Source: Thraustochytrium sp. TN22
Taxonomy: Eukaryota > Sar > Bigyra > Thraustochytrida > Thraustochytriidae
Direction of reading: 5' to 3'
Assembly (NCBI GenBank): GCA_013306675.1
Contig: JABLUY010000224.1
Coordinates: 1-59,141, forward strand
Length of the DNA: 59,141 nucleotides
Shown here one piece after another: positions 39,058 to 49,223 of the stretch. Position 1 is the first letter of the stretch, and each line of letters starts with the position of its first letter. Under the pieces are notes generated by a model that was not told the DNA's origin, searched no databases, and saw only the letters and a program-made list of their open reading frames with translations. The position numbers were made by a program, and so were the translations under genes.

Positions 39058-42000
39058 GGCCGCTTGGCCTGCGCAGCGCGGGTTTATGGTCGCCGCGATG
39101 GCTCAGGTGGGAGCGCTCCAGCCCGAGCCGAGCTGACGTGCCTCGAGCGCTCGCTCGAGCCCGAGCAGAGCAAGCAAACCCGAACAAACGGTCATCGTCC
39201 GAGCCCGGCAACAGCGGGGCGGCCTCACAGCTAGCCGAGTGGCCTTCCGTAGCGACACGTGTGCGCTCGAGGGCGGTTCGCGTTCGAGCACGCCCGGCCA
39301 GCTGGGGTGGCAGTGCGCAGTGGCGGCTGAAGGCCCCCTGCACACACTGGAGGTCGACATCGGTTTCGACGTGGAGGACTGTGGACGTCTGTGGACGCGG
39401 AGCGGCCTCTGTGGGAGTGCTGGCCCTGGACCGAGCTGCGGGGGAAGGGCAGCCTGCATAGATTCGGGCGTTTTTTTACCGCGCAGTACATGGACGAGTC
39501 TCAGGGCAAGCCTGGCGAAACTCGCGAAGCACCCCGGCCGCCGTGCCGGGGTTGCTGGACTGTTGCCCACCTCGGGAGCAGGCATTCCCGCAGCCAGCAC
39601 AGCCCCCCATGCGCAGATAAGCTCGTGCGCCTCGCTGCGGGTCTCTGCGGGGCGGCCGCCCCTCCGCAGGCTCCGCAGCGCGCGCGGGAGGTCACCCTCA
39701 GTGGCAGGGGGCCAGCCACTCGACGAGGTGATACCATTTGCGCCGGCGGAGCGGCCGAGGAAGACACGGCGAAGTGCGACTTCGCAACGACAACCTGACT
39801 TGGACGAGCGCCACGCGACATTTGCTGCTGCAAACTGCTCAGACTGCAGCCGGCCTGCGCGGCGCTGCGCGGCGCTGCGCTGCGCGGCGCTGCGCGGCGC
39901 TGCGCTGCGCTGCGCTGCGGGCCAGATCCATCAACCCTGTTCCGCGCCGCAGGCACCCTTACCTCTTCGCAACTTGGCTTCTCCACTCCCTCATCCCTCT
40001 CTCGCGCCCTCTCTAACTAAGCTCTCTTGCGCCGTTCGGACGGGTGTCGGGCTGGAGGAGCTGCCAGTGGCTGATGTGAGGAGAGAGCAACTTGAAGCAG
40101 CCTGGCGGCACCAAACCCGCAACCCGATCCAGTCCGCCGAGCGAGGAGCTTGGTCGCTGCGTCGATCGGTTGCCCGCCTCGCCTCGCCTCGCGTCGCGTC
40201 GCCTCGCGTCGCGTCGCCTCGCGCCTGCGCCTGCGCCTGCGCTTGCGCGTGCGCGCGGCCGCTGGACGCTCCGCGTCTCGCTTCGAACTCAGCTTCGAGG
40301 GGCATCGCAAGTTGCCGGTGGCAGCGTTTGCTTCGTCGCGGCAACGAAAGCCAAGCCAGGACGGCGCGAAGCTCGAGCAGAGCGGCAACGGCGGCGGCAA
40401 GATGGACTTCGTGGAGAATCAAGGTACGTACAGCGAGCGGCAGCCGGGCGGCGGCGGCGGCGGCGCCGCGCGCGAGCGCGCGGCTTGGGCCGCCGCCGGG
40501 GAGACCAAGCGCTGCGCCGCCTGCGCGCCACGTGCGTGGCGCGGGTGGGGCGGGCAGGCGGCCACTAGCGAGTGGCCGGTATGAGCTGGCAGAAGGCCAC
40601 CGTCGCGGGCGCCCAAGCGGACTGTGTCTTGCTCGCCGCGAGCGCACAGCGGGACCAAGAGCACGGCGCGCAGGCGGGCGGCGCGGCTTGGGTGGCTGTC
40701 GCGGCGCCGCGAGGCTTGAGCGCGGCGAACTTCTGCATGATGCCCGCGGGGCGCGCCTCGTGCCTGCCAGCCTCGCTCGGCCTGAGCTGCGTGGTTCAGA
40801 AGGAAGAGGGGGCGGAGGAAGCGGAGCGGAGCGAGCGAGCAGGGAATGGATCGAGCGTGATGAGCCTGGCTTGTCGTCTTGTCAAAGATCGAGCGGCGAA
40901 CCGTGGTGAACGACAATGCGGACGAGTGGGCGGGCGAGCGAGCGAGTGGGCGAGCGAAGAATGGTGCAAGGTGGGGGAGGGGAGGGGAAATGAATCTCAT
41001 GGGCGGGCGGCGAGCAAGTTTGCGAGCTCCCGCGAGCGCGCGCTGGCGAGCGAGCACGGTTTACCCCGGCGCCTTTCCCCGGCGCGGCCCCGGCGGTGGT
41101 GGCGGCGGAGTCTAGGCTAGCTGAGGATTCTCGCCGCCGCGGCGGCGGCGTGGTGGCGTGGTCGAACTCGATTGACGAGGGGGGTGGCGACCGCGACAGC
41201 TGCTGGCTGGCCGCCAGGCACACTGGTGCCTGCTGGCAGGGCCGACAACTGTGATGCCATGATGTTGTGATTCACGTCACGTGTCGCGGAGTCACTTGTA
41301 CATGTCGAGCGAGTCAAGCAAGGGAGGGGCGCGTGCAGGCCGTCACGGCACCAGCGCCGTGCGCAGCGAGGTCAGGGGAAAGCGAAGTCTACTCCGGGAC
41401 CGCTGCGTCCCGGCCGACCTGTGCCGTGCGAATTCAAGCTATGCTATTGAAGTGGCACTGCTCGCACGAGCACGCAGGTCGCGTGCGTCGCGTCGCGTCG
41501 CTTCGCGTCGCGCTCGGCTTCGTGGACCCCAAGGTGGCGGCTTCCATGCCTAGTTGGCTGGCTGGCTGGCTGGCTGGCTGGCAGTGGCTGGCTGGCCAGT
41601 AGGCGGGCTGGATAGTCAACACCAACGCCTCCGGACGTCCGAAACGCCTCGTCCCGTGCGCTGTGTGCTCTTGACGCGCGGCGCCCGCCCGCCCTCCCTG
41701 CCTCCCTCCACCGGCTCGCCCTACCGGCCGTCCCTCGCCTGGCCTCGCCTCGCCTCCTCGCCTCGCGGCTCGCGGCGCGCGCGGGCCGCCATGGCCAGCG
41801 GCCTCGCACTGCCCTGCGCCGCTGCACGGGCCCCCTCCCGCTCGCGGTTTTCTCGCGCATGGCGCCCCGGCGCGCGCAAGTGGGCCTTGGCGCGGCGCAA
41901 GTGGCGCTCGGCCGTGGCGGCGCGGCGCGCAAGTGCGGAATCGGCGCGCAACAAGCGCGCGGCGCGGCGCGGCGAGGCGGCACGGGCGGGGCCCGCGGTT

Positions 42001-42490
42001 AGCGAGCGGCAGCAGAGACTCTGCGTGAGTGCGTGAGAGGAGAGGAGAGGAGAGAGAGAGAGAGGAAGGAGGCGGCGCCGTCGGCTCCCGCGGCCGGCTG
42101 GCTACCGCCTGCTTGGCGCTAGAGCGCCAGGAGCTGGAAGGAGCGAGGCGGAGGGAGGGAGGGAGAGAGAGAGGGCGTCAAGTGCCCGGCGTCACGGCGC
42201 GCGGCAGAGCGGCAACTCGGGCGAGGTGCGTGAGGCTCGGCGCGGCGCGGCGCGGCGCGGCGCGGGCGGCGCGAGGGCGAGGGCGACGGCAGGCCGCGCG
42301 AGCGAGCGAGCGAGCGAGCGAGCGCCGCAGGCGAGGCGAGGCGAGGCGAGGCGAGGCGAGGACGCGCAGGCGTCGCGCATTGCGGCACCGGACCGCACCG
42401 GCAATTTTTTGAAATTTGAAAAGGAGAAGGGAGACTGACGAGGAGGAGCGCGGCGACGCAGTGGACAGCAAGGAGGAGGAGGAGGAGAAG
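39058..42490. other. Divergent 3.4 kb spacer
   Basis: It carries GCGCTGCGCG repeats (39855-39920), CCTCGCGTCG repeats (40175-40225), (GGCT)n (41550-41580), and (GGCGC)n, (GAGC)n and (GGCGA)n just upstream of the CBS-like gene (42238-42360). ATGGACTTCGTGGAGAATCAAG followed by GTACGT at 40402-40428 looks like a short first exon, but I could not find its continuation. No supported gene. Confidence 0.5.
42238..42360. repeat. GGCGC / GAGC / GGCGA simple-repeat cluster
   Basis: The cluster consists of (GCGGC)n at 42238-42262, (GAGC)n at 42299-42322 and (GGCGA)n at 42330-42360. It ends 130 bases before the ATG of the CBS-like gene. Confidence 0.85.
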
Positions 42491-44887
42491 ATGAATCTGG
42501 GCGCGCAGGGCGCGGGCGCCATGAAGACCGTGCACAAGCAGGCGGTCAAGTTTGAGGCGGCCAAGGCGGCGCGGCGGCGCGAGCTGCAGCCCGAGCTGGA
42601 GACGTGCAAGGCCGGGTCGCCCGAGCTGGACCTGCCAAGCGTGGGCGCCACGGGGCTGTTCACGAGCCCCGAGACGGAGACGCCGGACGCGGCGCTGCCG
42701 ACGGAGACGTACGGCGACTTCATGGGCGACACGCCGCTGGTGGAGCTGACGCAGCTGGTGCGCACGTTCAAGAACCCCAACGTGCGCGTCTTCGCCAAGG
42801 TGGAGTACTTCAACCCGAGCCTGTCCATCAAGGACCGCATCGTGATGAACATCTTCGAGGAGGCGGAGGCGGACGGCCGGCTCAAGGCCGGCATGACGGT
42901 GGTGGCGGCCTCGAGCGGCAACACGGGCGCCTCGTGCGCCATGGTGTGCGCGATGCGCGGCTACCCGTGCATCATCACGACGTCGCCCAAGTGCAGCGAG
43001 GAGAAGATGAACGCCATCCGCATGTACGGCGCGCAGCTGGTGGTGTCGCCGCCGGGCGCCAAGGAGGGCGCGCCGGACCACTACATGGAGATCGCGCGCC
43101 TGCTGGCCGAAGAGAACCCGGAAAAGTACTTTGATGTCAACCAGTACGACACGCAGTCCAACCCCATGGGCCACTACAAGACCCTGGGCCCCGAGCTCAT
43201 GGAGCAGACCAACGGCTCCATCACGCACTTTGTGGCGGCCGGCAGCACTGGCGGCACCATCTCCGGCACGGGCCGCTACCTCAAGGAGCACAAGCCCGAG
43301 GTCAAGGTCATCCTCGCCGACCCGGTGGGCTCGGTGTTCTCCAACTACTTCCGCACCGGCCAGCTCGGCACGGCCGGCAAGTTTCTCGTCGAGGGCGTCG
43401 GCAAGGGCTCAATACCCGGCGCCATGGACATGAAGCTCATCGACGACATCTTCCCGGTCTCGGACGAGCAGGCCTTTAGCATGTGCCACGCGCTCGCGCG
43501 CCTGGCCGGCATCTGCGCCGGCGGCTCGGCCGGCCTCAACGTCTTCGCGGCGCTCGAGCTCGCGGCCAACTGCGAGGACGACGCCATCATCTGCACGGTG
43601 CTCCCGGACTGCGGCCCCAAGAACCTCAGCAAGGTCTACAACCCCGACTGGCTTCAGGAGAACGGCCTGCACTGCTCGCCGGAGCGCGTCCAGGTGTGCT
43701 TCGAGCCGGGCGCCGCGCGCGTCTCGCCCGAGGCGCGCCTGCGCCTGGCGGACGAGGGCCTGCTCCCGGAGTCCTCGAGCTCCTTCCCCGAGGCCAAGGC
43801 CTCGCGCGAGCAGCTCGGCTGCAGCGCCTCGCTCTACCAGGACCTGGTCGGCGACACGCCGCTCATTGACATCACGGCCGTGGCCGACCACCTCGGCCAC
43901 CCCGACACGCGCATCTACGCCAAGGTCGAGTACTTCAACCCGTCCTTCTCCATCAAGGATCGCATGGTCGCCTACGTGCTCGACAAGGCCGAGCGCGAGG
44001 GCCGCCTCAAGGCCGGCATGACGGTGGTGGCGGCCTCGAGTGGCAACACGGGCGCCTCGTGCGCCATGATGTGCGCCGTGCGCGGCTACCCCTGTATCAT
44101 CACCACCTCGCCCAAGTGCTCCATCGAGAAGGTGCAGAACATCCGCGCCTACGGCGCCGAGCTCCGCATCTCCCCCTCGGGCGTCTCCGAGAGCGACCCG
44201 CGCTCCTACATGAGCATGGCCGCCGCGCTCGCGCGCGACGAGCCCGACCGCTACTTCGACTTCGACCAGTACAACATCAAGGAGAACGCGGAGGCCTACT
44301 ACTACTCGCTTGGCCCCGAGATTTACGAGCAGACCAAGGGCAAGGTCACCGCCTTTGTCGCCGGCGGCAGCACTGGCGGCACCATCTCCGGCACCGCGCG
44401 CTTCCTCAAGGAGCAACGCTCCGACATCCGCGCCGTCCTTGCCGACCCGCGCGGCTCCGTCTTTGCCGGCTACTTCGCCACCGGCTCCTGCCCCGAGCCC
44501 GAGAAGTTCCTCATTGAGGGCGTCGGCAAGCAGAACATCCCCGGCTCTTTTGACACCTCCGTCGTGGACGAGGTCATCACGCTCTCCGACCAGGAGGCCG
44601 TCGACATGTGCCACAAGCTCTGCCGCACAACCGGCGCTGCGGGTGGCGGCTCCTCCGGCCTCAACGTCGCCGCTGCGGCCAAGCTCGCTGAGACCAGCGA
44701 GAACCCCGAAGTCATCGTCACCGTGCTCTGTGACCTGGGCGCCAAGTACCTCTCCAAGATCTACTGCCCGGCGTGGCTCGAGGAGAACGGCCTCTCCGTC
44801 CCGGGCACTGTCTGTGACTCTGCCTCGGACGACATGTGCCCTGACTCCGACGGCTCCTCCGCCTCGGTCTCCTCCCACTCCTCCTGA
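42491..44887 (+). CDS. Tandem fusion of two cystathionine-beta-synthase-like PLP enzymes
   Basis: The protein has 798 residues from ATG 42491; the frame continues upstream but only to a TTG. Two full fold-type II PLP domains lie in one chain, at about 75-400 and 450-780. Each has YFNPSxSIKDR with the PLP lysine (K114, K489), the AASSGNTGASCAM substrate loop, and a GGTISGT phosphate loop. The sequences resemble cystathionine beta-synthase and cysteine synthase, which make cystathionine or cysteine from serine derivatives. No haem-binding N-terminus or CBS pair is present. Domain one keeps QYDTQSNPMGHY, like the family's NPxxHY loop; domain two has KENAEAYYY there. The late serine that meets the PLP ring nitrogen in CBS aligns with PDC in domain one and CDL in domain two. 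The second half may be altered in activity. Confidence 0.9.
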   Translation: MNLGAQGAGAMKTVHKQAVKFEAAKAARRRELQPELETCKAGSPELDLPSVGATGLFTSPETETPDAALPTETYGDFMGDTPLVELTQLVRTFKNPNVRVFAKVEYFNPSLSIKDRIVMNIFEEAEADGRLKAGMTVVAASSGNTGASCAMVCAMRGYPCIITTSPKCSEEKMNAIRMYGAQLVVSPPGAKEGAPDHYMEIARLLAEENPEKYFDVNQYDTQSNPMGHYKTLGPELMEQTNGSITHFVAAGSTGGTISGTGRYLKEHKPEVKVILADPVGSVFSNYFRTGQLGTAGKFLVEGVGKGSIPGAMDMKLIDDIFPVSDEQAFSMCHALARLAGICAGGSAGLNVFAALELAANCEDDAIICTVLPDCGPKNLSKVYNPDWLQENGLHCSPERVQVCFEPGAARVSPEARLRLADEGLLPESSSSFPEAKASREQLGCSASLYQDLVGDTPLIDITAVADHLGHPDTRIYAKVEYFNPSFSIKDRMVAYVLDKAEREGRLKAGMTVVAASSGNTGASCAMMCAVRGYPCIITTSPKCSIEKVQNIRAYGAELRISPSGVSESDPRSYMSMAAALARDEPDRYFDFDQYNIKENAEAYYYSLGPEIYEQTKGKVTAFVAGGSTGGTISGTARFLKEQRSDIRAVLADPRGSVFAGYFATGSCPEPEKFLIEGVGKQNIPGSFDTSVVDEVITLSDQEAVDMCHKLCRTTGAAGGGSSGLNVAAAAKLAETSENPEVIVTVLCDLGAKYLSKIYCPAWLEENGLSVPGTVCDSASDDMCPDSDGSSASVSSHSS

Positions 44888-46026
44888 ACACACACTCTCA
44901 CACATATGCACTCTGTCCACGACGACAAGGGATCAACGTGAGACAGACAAAGAGAGAGCGAAGAGAAAGAGGGAATGGGAAGAGCAGCCTGACCAAGCTA
45001 GCTCTCTCTCTCCTTTCTCCCTTTCGTCCCATCTGCCCTGCTCTACCTTTTGTGTCTGCGTGGTGGTGGCCATCACTGGGTAGGCTAAAAGATCGTACAT
45101 ACACAGCCCTGTTGAATCCTGATTGTGTCTTGCCAAGAATTAGACTCTACCACAGGTACGACGAGAAGCGTGAGACGGTCAGCTGTCTCCTGGCGACAAC
45201 GAGTTGCGCGCCATGCACTGATTCCAAAAGTTGATCGCGGTTGCGGTTCCGGGCTCGTCTCTTGTTGACCGCGCAACATGTTTCGCTGCTGCATGTATCG
45301 GCGGCACTTGCTTCGATGTGATGTCTCGACGTCGAGATGTCTCGACGCCGAGTCCACATGCGTATCACCAGCGCGATCATCAGCGCCAAGCCATGCTACT
45401 GGCGCGCGCAGTTTGTCGCGACTTCTTGGACGGATGGAGGCCGGTCACTGAGGATGCCAGGGTCGTCGAGCCCATCTGAATCGCCGAAGATCGAAGATCA
45501 CAGCGAGCGAGAAGCAGAAGAGCGACGAGCAAGAGCGTTCGCTCATATAAGCTTTTCTCGCCCCGACCTCTCTGCCGCGACAGCGGTGGAGGGGCGGGGC
45601 TTCTTTTCGTTTGCCAATAAGGACATCTTTGACGTAGTTTCTGCCACCACTTTACCAGTCCTTTCATTAAGTCTGCATCATTCGTTGCGCCTGCGCCGCT
45701 TGTCACGCCTGTGTCGCTTGTCGCGGTCTGCCCCCTGGCTGCACTGGCTGGCGACAGCCTGAGTGGTGCAAAGTTTCTCCCAGGAACGCATGGCGGTCGC
45801 GAATCGTGCTGGCTCTGGAGAAATGCACTGTTGCCGCACCTTGCCTCACCTCGCCTCGCCTCGGCGAGTCTCGCTGTCCTCACTTGAGGCCCAGCCAGCC
45901 GTCCCTGATTGTCTCCTCCAACGGACTGCTCGCTTCCCAGTGCAATCAAATGCAATCACGCATGGCGGCGCGCGGAGAGCGTCGGGCACGAAATCATCTC
46001 TCTAGCTAGCTAGAGCTAGCGCGAAG
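44888..46026. other. Spacer after the CBS-like gene
   Basis: A lower-GC spacer with no supported gene. A CTCTCT run follows the stop region. A TCTAGCTAGCTAGAGCTAGC tract lies at 46001-46020, just before the small frame at 46027. Confidence 0.5.
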
Positions 46027-46437
46027 ATGGACGTCACCAGGGATGCGCCGCCACGCGAGAGCGCCAGCGGCCTAGACCTCTTGCCCGCCGTCACGGCCGG
46101 TGGTGCGAAAACCCGAGCCAAGGACTCACTGCCGGACTCGGAGGAGAAGCCCAAGGACGAGAACCGCGAGAACAGTATGCCAAACACTGCTCAGCGCAAG
46201 CGGCTCGCGCTCGACCACGCGAAGGTAGCCGAGGAGGACCTGTCCTGCAAGCACAAGAGACCGAACACGCCAGAGGCCGTGGCTGCGGCGCTCGCGTTCT
46301 TGGAGACACGCAAGCGAGACACGCCTCGCGCTCGGTGCGTCTCGGCGTGGCTTGACAGGCTTGACTCAAGCAAGGCAGACATGGCCGATGCGACGCAAAG
46401 CGCAGTTACGAAGAGAGAAGACGAGGATTGCAAGTGA
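46027..46437 (+). CDS. Possible small charged protein, unknown
   Basis: The frame has 136 codons from a true ATG. The product is hydrophilic with many Lys, Asp and Glu. It shows no signal peptide or membrane helix. A helical stretch (PEAVAAALAFLETRKRD) and a Trp-containing segment (CVSAWLDRLDSSKADMADA) look more protein-like than the usual spacer frames, and codon use is mixed but not repeat-driven. It could be a real small gene, a terminal exon, or chance. No family is recognised. A CTAG tract sits 7-26 bases before the start. Confidence 0.35.
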   Translation: MDVTRDAPPRESASGLDLLPAVTAGGAKTRAKDSLPDSEEKPKDENRENSMPNTAQRKRLALDHAKVAEEDLSCKHKRPNTPEAVAAALAFLETRKRDTPRARCVSAWLDRLDSSKADMADATQSAVTKREDEDCK

Positions 46438-46610
46438 CGAAGTGAAAGTCTCTCTCAACTCACGGTCAACACACACACAAAAAAAGAAAAAATCTGGCTC
46501 CCTCTCTCCCTCTCCACATCTCAGGCTCTCAGGACCTCTCAGATTCGCTCTCTGTGCTCTGCTCAAGTCTGCCTGACTTTCGACAACTATGACGAGACAG
46601 AGGCCTTGTT

Positions 46611-48341
46611 CTACATGACGGTGCAGCCGGCCGTGGCAACCGTGCGCACAAAGCCAGCGAGTAGCGCGATCTTGTTGGTGTAGGACGAGCGCGCACGGAA
46701 GTCGTGGTCGCGGATGCGGTTGGAAGTGTCAGCCGCCATGCTGTTGAAGATGCGCTTCATCTCGCGGCGCTTCCGCGCCTCGCGGCCGACCATCTCGAGC
46801 TGGTAGATCTTCTCGTCACGGTTGCGAATGAGCTGAGCGGCAACAGAGCGCATGGTGGCCTCATCCTCGCGAAGAAAGGTGAGGTCGTCGGTGACGATGC
46901 GCGTGGAGCCGCGGTCCAGAGTGTCGAGCGCCTTCTCGCGATACCACTTGTAGAGCTTGCTAATGTGCGGGTCGAGCATGCCCTCCTCGCGGTCCTCGAG
47001 CTGGATGCCGTCAAGGTTGTACATGAAGAGGATGCGCGCCTCAAAAAAGGCGAGGAAGGTGCCCATCTTGCTAAAGGCGCCACCGTCCATCTCGTTGGCG
47101 AGCGCGCCAATCACATACTGGCAAAAGGCCCGGTACATCTCCTCGTAGCTGGGCGGGTCCTCGGTGATCTCCTCCTCGGAGGCGGCGCGCTTCCAGCGGC
47201 GGACCCAGTCGCGCAGCGGCTGGTTCCACTCGACCTGAACGGCATTCGTGTTCCACTTGGTGAAGACGAGGAAGCAGGAGCGGCGCAGCTCGGAGAAGAG
47301 CTCCATGAGGGTGAGCTGGTTGGCCATCATGGCTGGCGTGGTGCGCGAGTTGACGTCGAAGCTGATGAGGATGTTGTTGATAATGCCCATCTGCAGCACG
47401 CTCTCGGTCGCCACCATGATCTGCGAGAGCAGATCGGTGTCGGAGACGCTCGTGTCGGCGCCCAGGCCCTGGGTGTCAATGTAGGACACGAAGTGGTCCT
47501 TGTCAAGCTTGGCGTCGCGCAGCACCGTGCCGCGCGTGCCCTGTGCCTGCGCGCCACTGACCAGGCAGGCCTGGTCGTCCAGCAGCGTGTTGAGGCTGGA
47601 GCTCTTGCCGCTGCCGCTGGTGCCGACGATGAGCAGGTTATAGCGCAGCTCGCGGCCGTGCTCGCGCTCGCGGATGCTGTTGTGCTCGGCCTCCAGCTGC
47701 ACCTTGTGCAGCTCCATGGTGAGAATGTCCTTGGCGCGCTCGTCCAGGTCGCCGTTGGCGGCGTCGGCCAGGCGGCGCTCGATCTCCTTGGCGCGTGCGT
47801 CCAGGTCGGCGCGCATGCGCGAGATGTGGTCCAGCTCGGCGCGCTCCGCGCGCTCCTGCGCCGACATGTCGGCGCTGGGCGGCGGCACGTCCGGGTGGTC
47901 CTCGTCCGCGGCCTCGTCCTCGTCCTCCTCCTCCTCGCGCTGCCGTGCCGCGAGCTCGCTGTCCGCCTCGTCCATGCGGTCGGCCAGCTTGAAGATGCCG
48001 TAGTAGTCCACCTCGCGCCGCAGCGCCGTCCACTCGGCGGTCCCGGGCTCCGGCAGGTCCGTGTCGCCGTCACGCAGGTAGTTGAGCAGCACGCCGAAGT
48101 GGGAGCCATCCCTGTCCAAGAAGATCCTGCCCTCCGCGTCGCGGCCGAGGCGCGCCTCCGCCGCCAGGTCCCCGAACCACTGCTCCAGGCGCGACCCCTC
48201 CGCGTTCACCAGCGTCCCGCGCGTCGTCATGAACACGTGCCCGCCCACGTTGAGCTCCACCACATCCTCCCCGGTCGCCACCGCGCCCAGCTTCTTGCTG
48301 CTGCGCGACTTGCCCGACAGGCCTAGCAGGCCCTTGCGCAT
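46611..48341 (-). CDS. KCTD-type BTB domain fused to an AIG1/GIMAP-like GTPase
   Basis: The protein has 576 residues from ATG 48341. Residues about 26-120 form a T1/KCTD-type BTB domain (VVELNVGGHVFMTTRGTL, then FLDRDGSHFGVLLNYLRDG and LRREVDYYGIF). Such domains oligomerise and often act as cullin-3 adaptors. An acidic linker and a coiled coil (about 160-230) follow. The GTPase begins at about 232 with P-loop GTSGSGKSS (240-248), switch-like GTRGT, DTQG (G3) and TKWN (G4 position, where NKxD or TKxD is usual). This order and the spacing resemble AIG1/GIMAP and Toc34-type septin-like GTPases. The C-terminus has helices and a weakly hydrophobic end (KIALLAGFVRTVATAGCTV) that might associate with a membrane. 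It could be an oligomeric, membrane-linked GTPase, perhaps an E3 adaptor; this is inference. Confidence 0.85.
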   Translation of the reverse strand: MRKGLLGLSGKSRSSKKLGAVATGEDVVELNVGGHVFMTTRGTLVNAEGSRLEQWFGDLAAEARLGRDAEGRIFLDRDGSHFGVLLNYLRDGDTDLPEPGTAEWTALRREVDYYGIFKLADRMDEADSELAARQREEEEDEDEAADEDHPDVPPPSADMSAQERAERAELDHISRMRADLDARAKEIERRLADAANGDLDERAKDILTMELHKVQLEAEHNSIREREHGRELRYNLLIVGTSGSGKSSSLNTLLDDQACLVSGAQAQGTRGTVLRDAKLDKDHFVSYIDTQGLGADTSVSDTDLLSQIMVATESVLQMGIINNILISFDVNSRTTPAMMANQLTLMELFSELRRSCFLVFTKWNTNAVQVEWNQPLRDWVRRWKRAASEEEITEDPPSYEEMYRAFCQYVIGALANEMDGGAFSKMGTFLAFFEARILFMYNLDGIQLEDREEGMLDPHISKLYKWYREKALDTLDRGSTRIVTDDLTFLREDEATMRSVAAQLIRNRDEKIYQLEMVGREARKRREMKRIFNSMAADTSNRIRDHDFRARSSYTNKIALLAGFVRTVATAGCTVM

Positions 48342-49223
48342 CCTGCCCGCCTGCGCGCCCGCCGCCGCCGCCGCCGCCGCCCGCCGCGCGCCGCCGCGCC
48401 GCGCGCCGCCGCACGCGCCTTGCGCGATTGTTTTGGCTGAGAATCGACCCCTCGGCGGCCAGCAGAACTTGCCAGCCTCTGAGAGGGAAAGAAACAAAGA
48501 AACAAAACAAACTCGAGAGAAACAAACAAACAACCAACCCGGCCAACCAACCGAGCAGGAAGCAAACAAAGAAAGCGGCGAAGAAAGGCGACACGAAGAA
48601 CCAAGGGCGAGGAAAAGGAGACGGAGAGCCAGGCCGTGGCGCAGAGCCTGGGGCACGACGCCGCGCCTCCGCGCGCCGCCGGGCGCCGCCGCGTGCCTTG
48701 AAAAGCGCCGCAGGCGCCCGTCACCGCAGGCTGTGAGATCAGGCCGCACTTGAGGCCTAGTTGACCAGGTGCAAGGCGAGGGCGAGCTGAGCGAGGGAGC
48801 GAGCGAGCACGAGCGGGCGAGCGAGCGGAGAGCCCGCCTGGAAGGTGGATGAAGTCCGATGAACCCCAAGTTGCCTGCCTGAGAGAGTCACACACACACG
48901 CACACATACACACGCGCGTCAATGAGTCAGTCTGGTTGCTGACAGGCCGCGCGACGCGGACTTGAAGCCGCGGATGATCATGATAAAGAGCTCGACGGCG
49001 ACCTCTCGACGGCGAGCTTGGGCGCGGGCCAAGGGGCCACCTCGCTCGTTGCCCTAGCTAGGCACTTGCTCTTGCGTGGCCAGGCCTGCCAGGGCAGCTT
49101 CTTGGACGTCTCCAGGACGTGACCACGTGCACGCTCGACAGCGCGTGCAGGTACAGCTCGCTCTCGCACAGCCCAGGGCAGAACAGAAAGCTTTTCTTCT
49201 GCGAAAGCAAGCATCCTGAGAGG
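48342..49223. other. Divergent spacer
   Basis: Promoter region for the BTB-GTPase (left) and the kinase-like gene (right). It contains (GCC)n near 48355-48420, AAACAAA-rich sequence (48490-48570), a GCGAGCGAGC run (48790-48830), and an ACACAC run (48889-48915). No gene is supported. Confidence 0.5.

Noticed and set aside
39239-40909. 556-codon frame on the plus strand
   Set aside because: It passes through simple repeats and has no recognisable domain. It is one of several equally open frames in a GC-rich spacer.
42416-42490. Upstream extension of the CBS-like frame
   Set aside because: It begins with TTG, which is unlikely as a eukaryotic start; ATG 42491 was chosen.
46704-48326. 540-codon frame opposite the BTB-GTPase gene
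   Set aside because: Antisense shadow; the minus strand encodes clear BTB and GTPase motifs.
48342-48869. Upstream extension of the BTB-GTPase frame
   Set aside because: The extra codons are Ala/Arg/Ser repeats with no Met start of good quality; ATG 48341 lies just before the conserved part.
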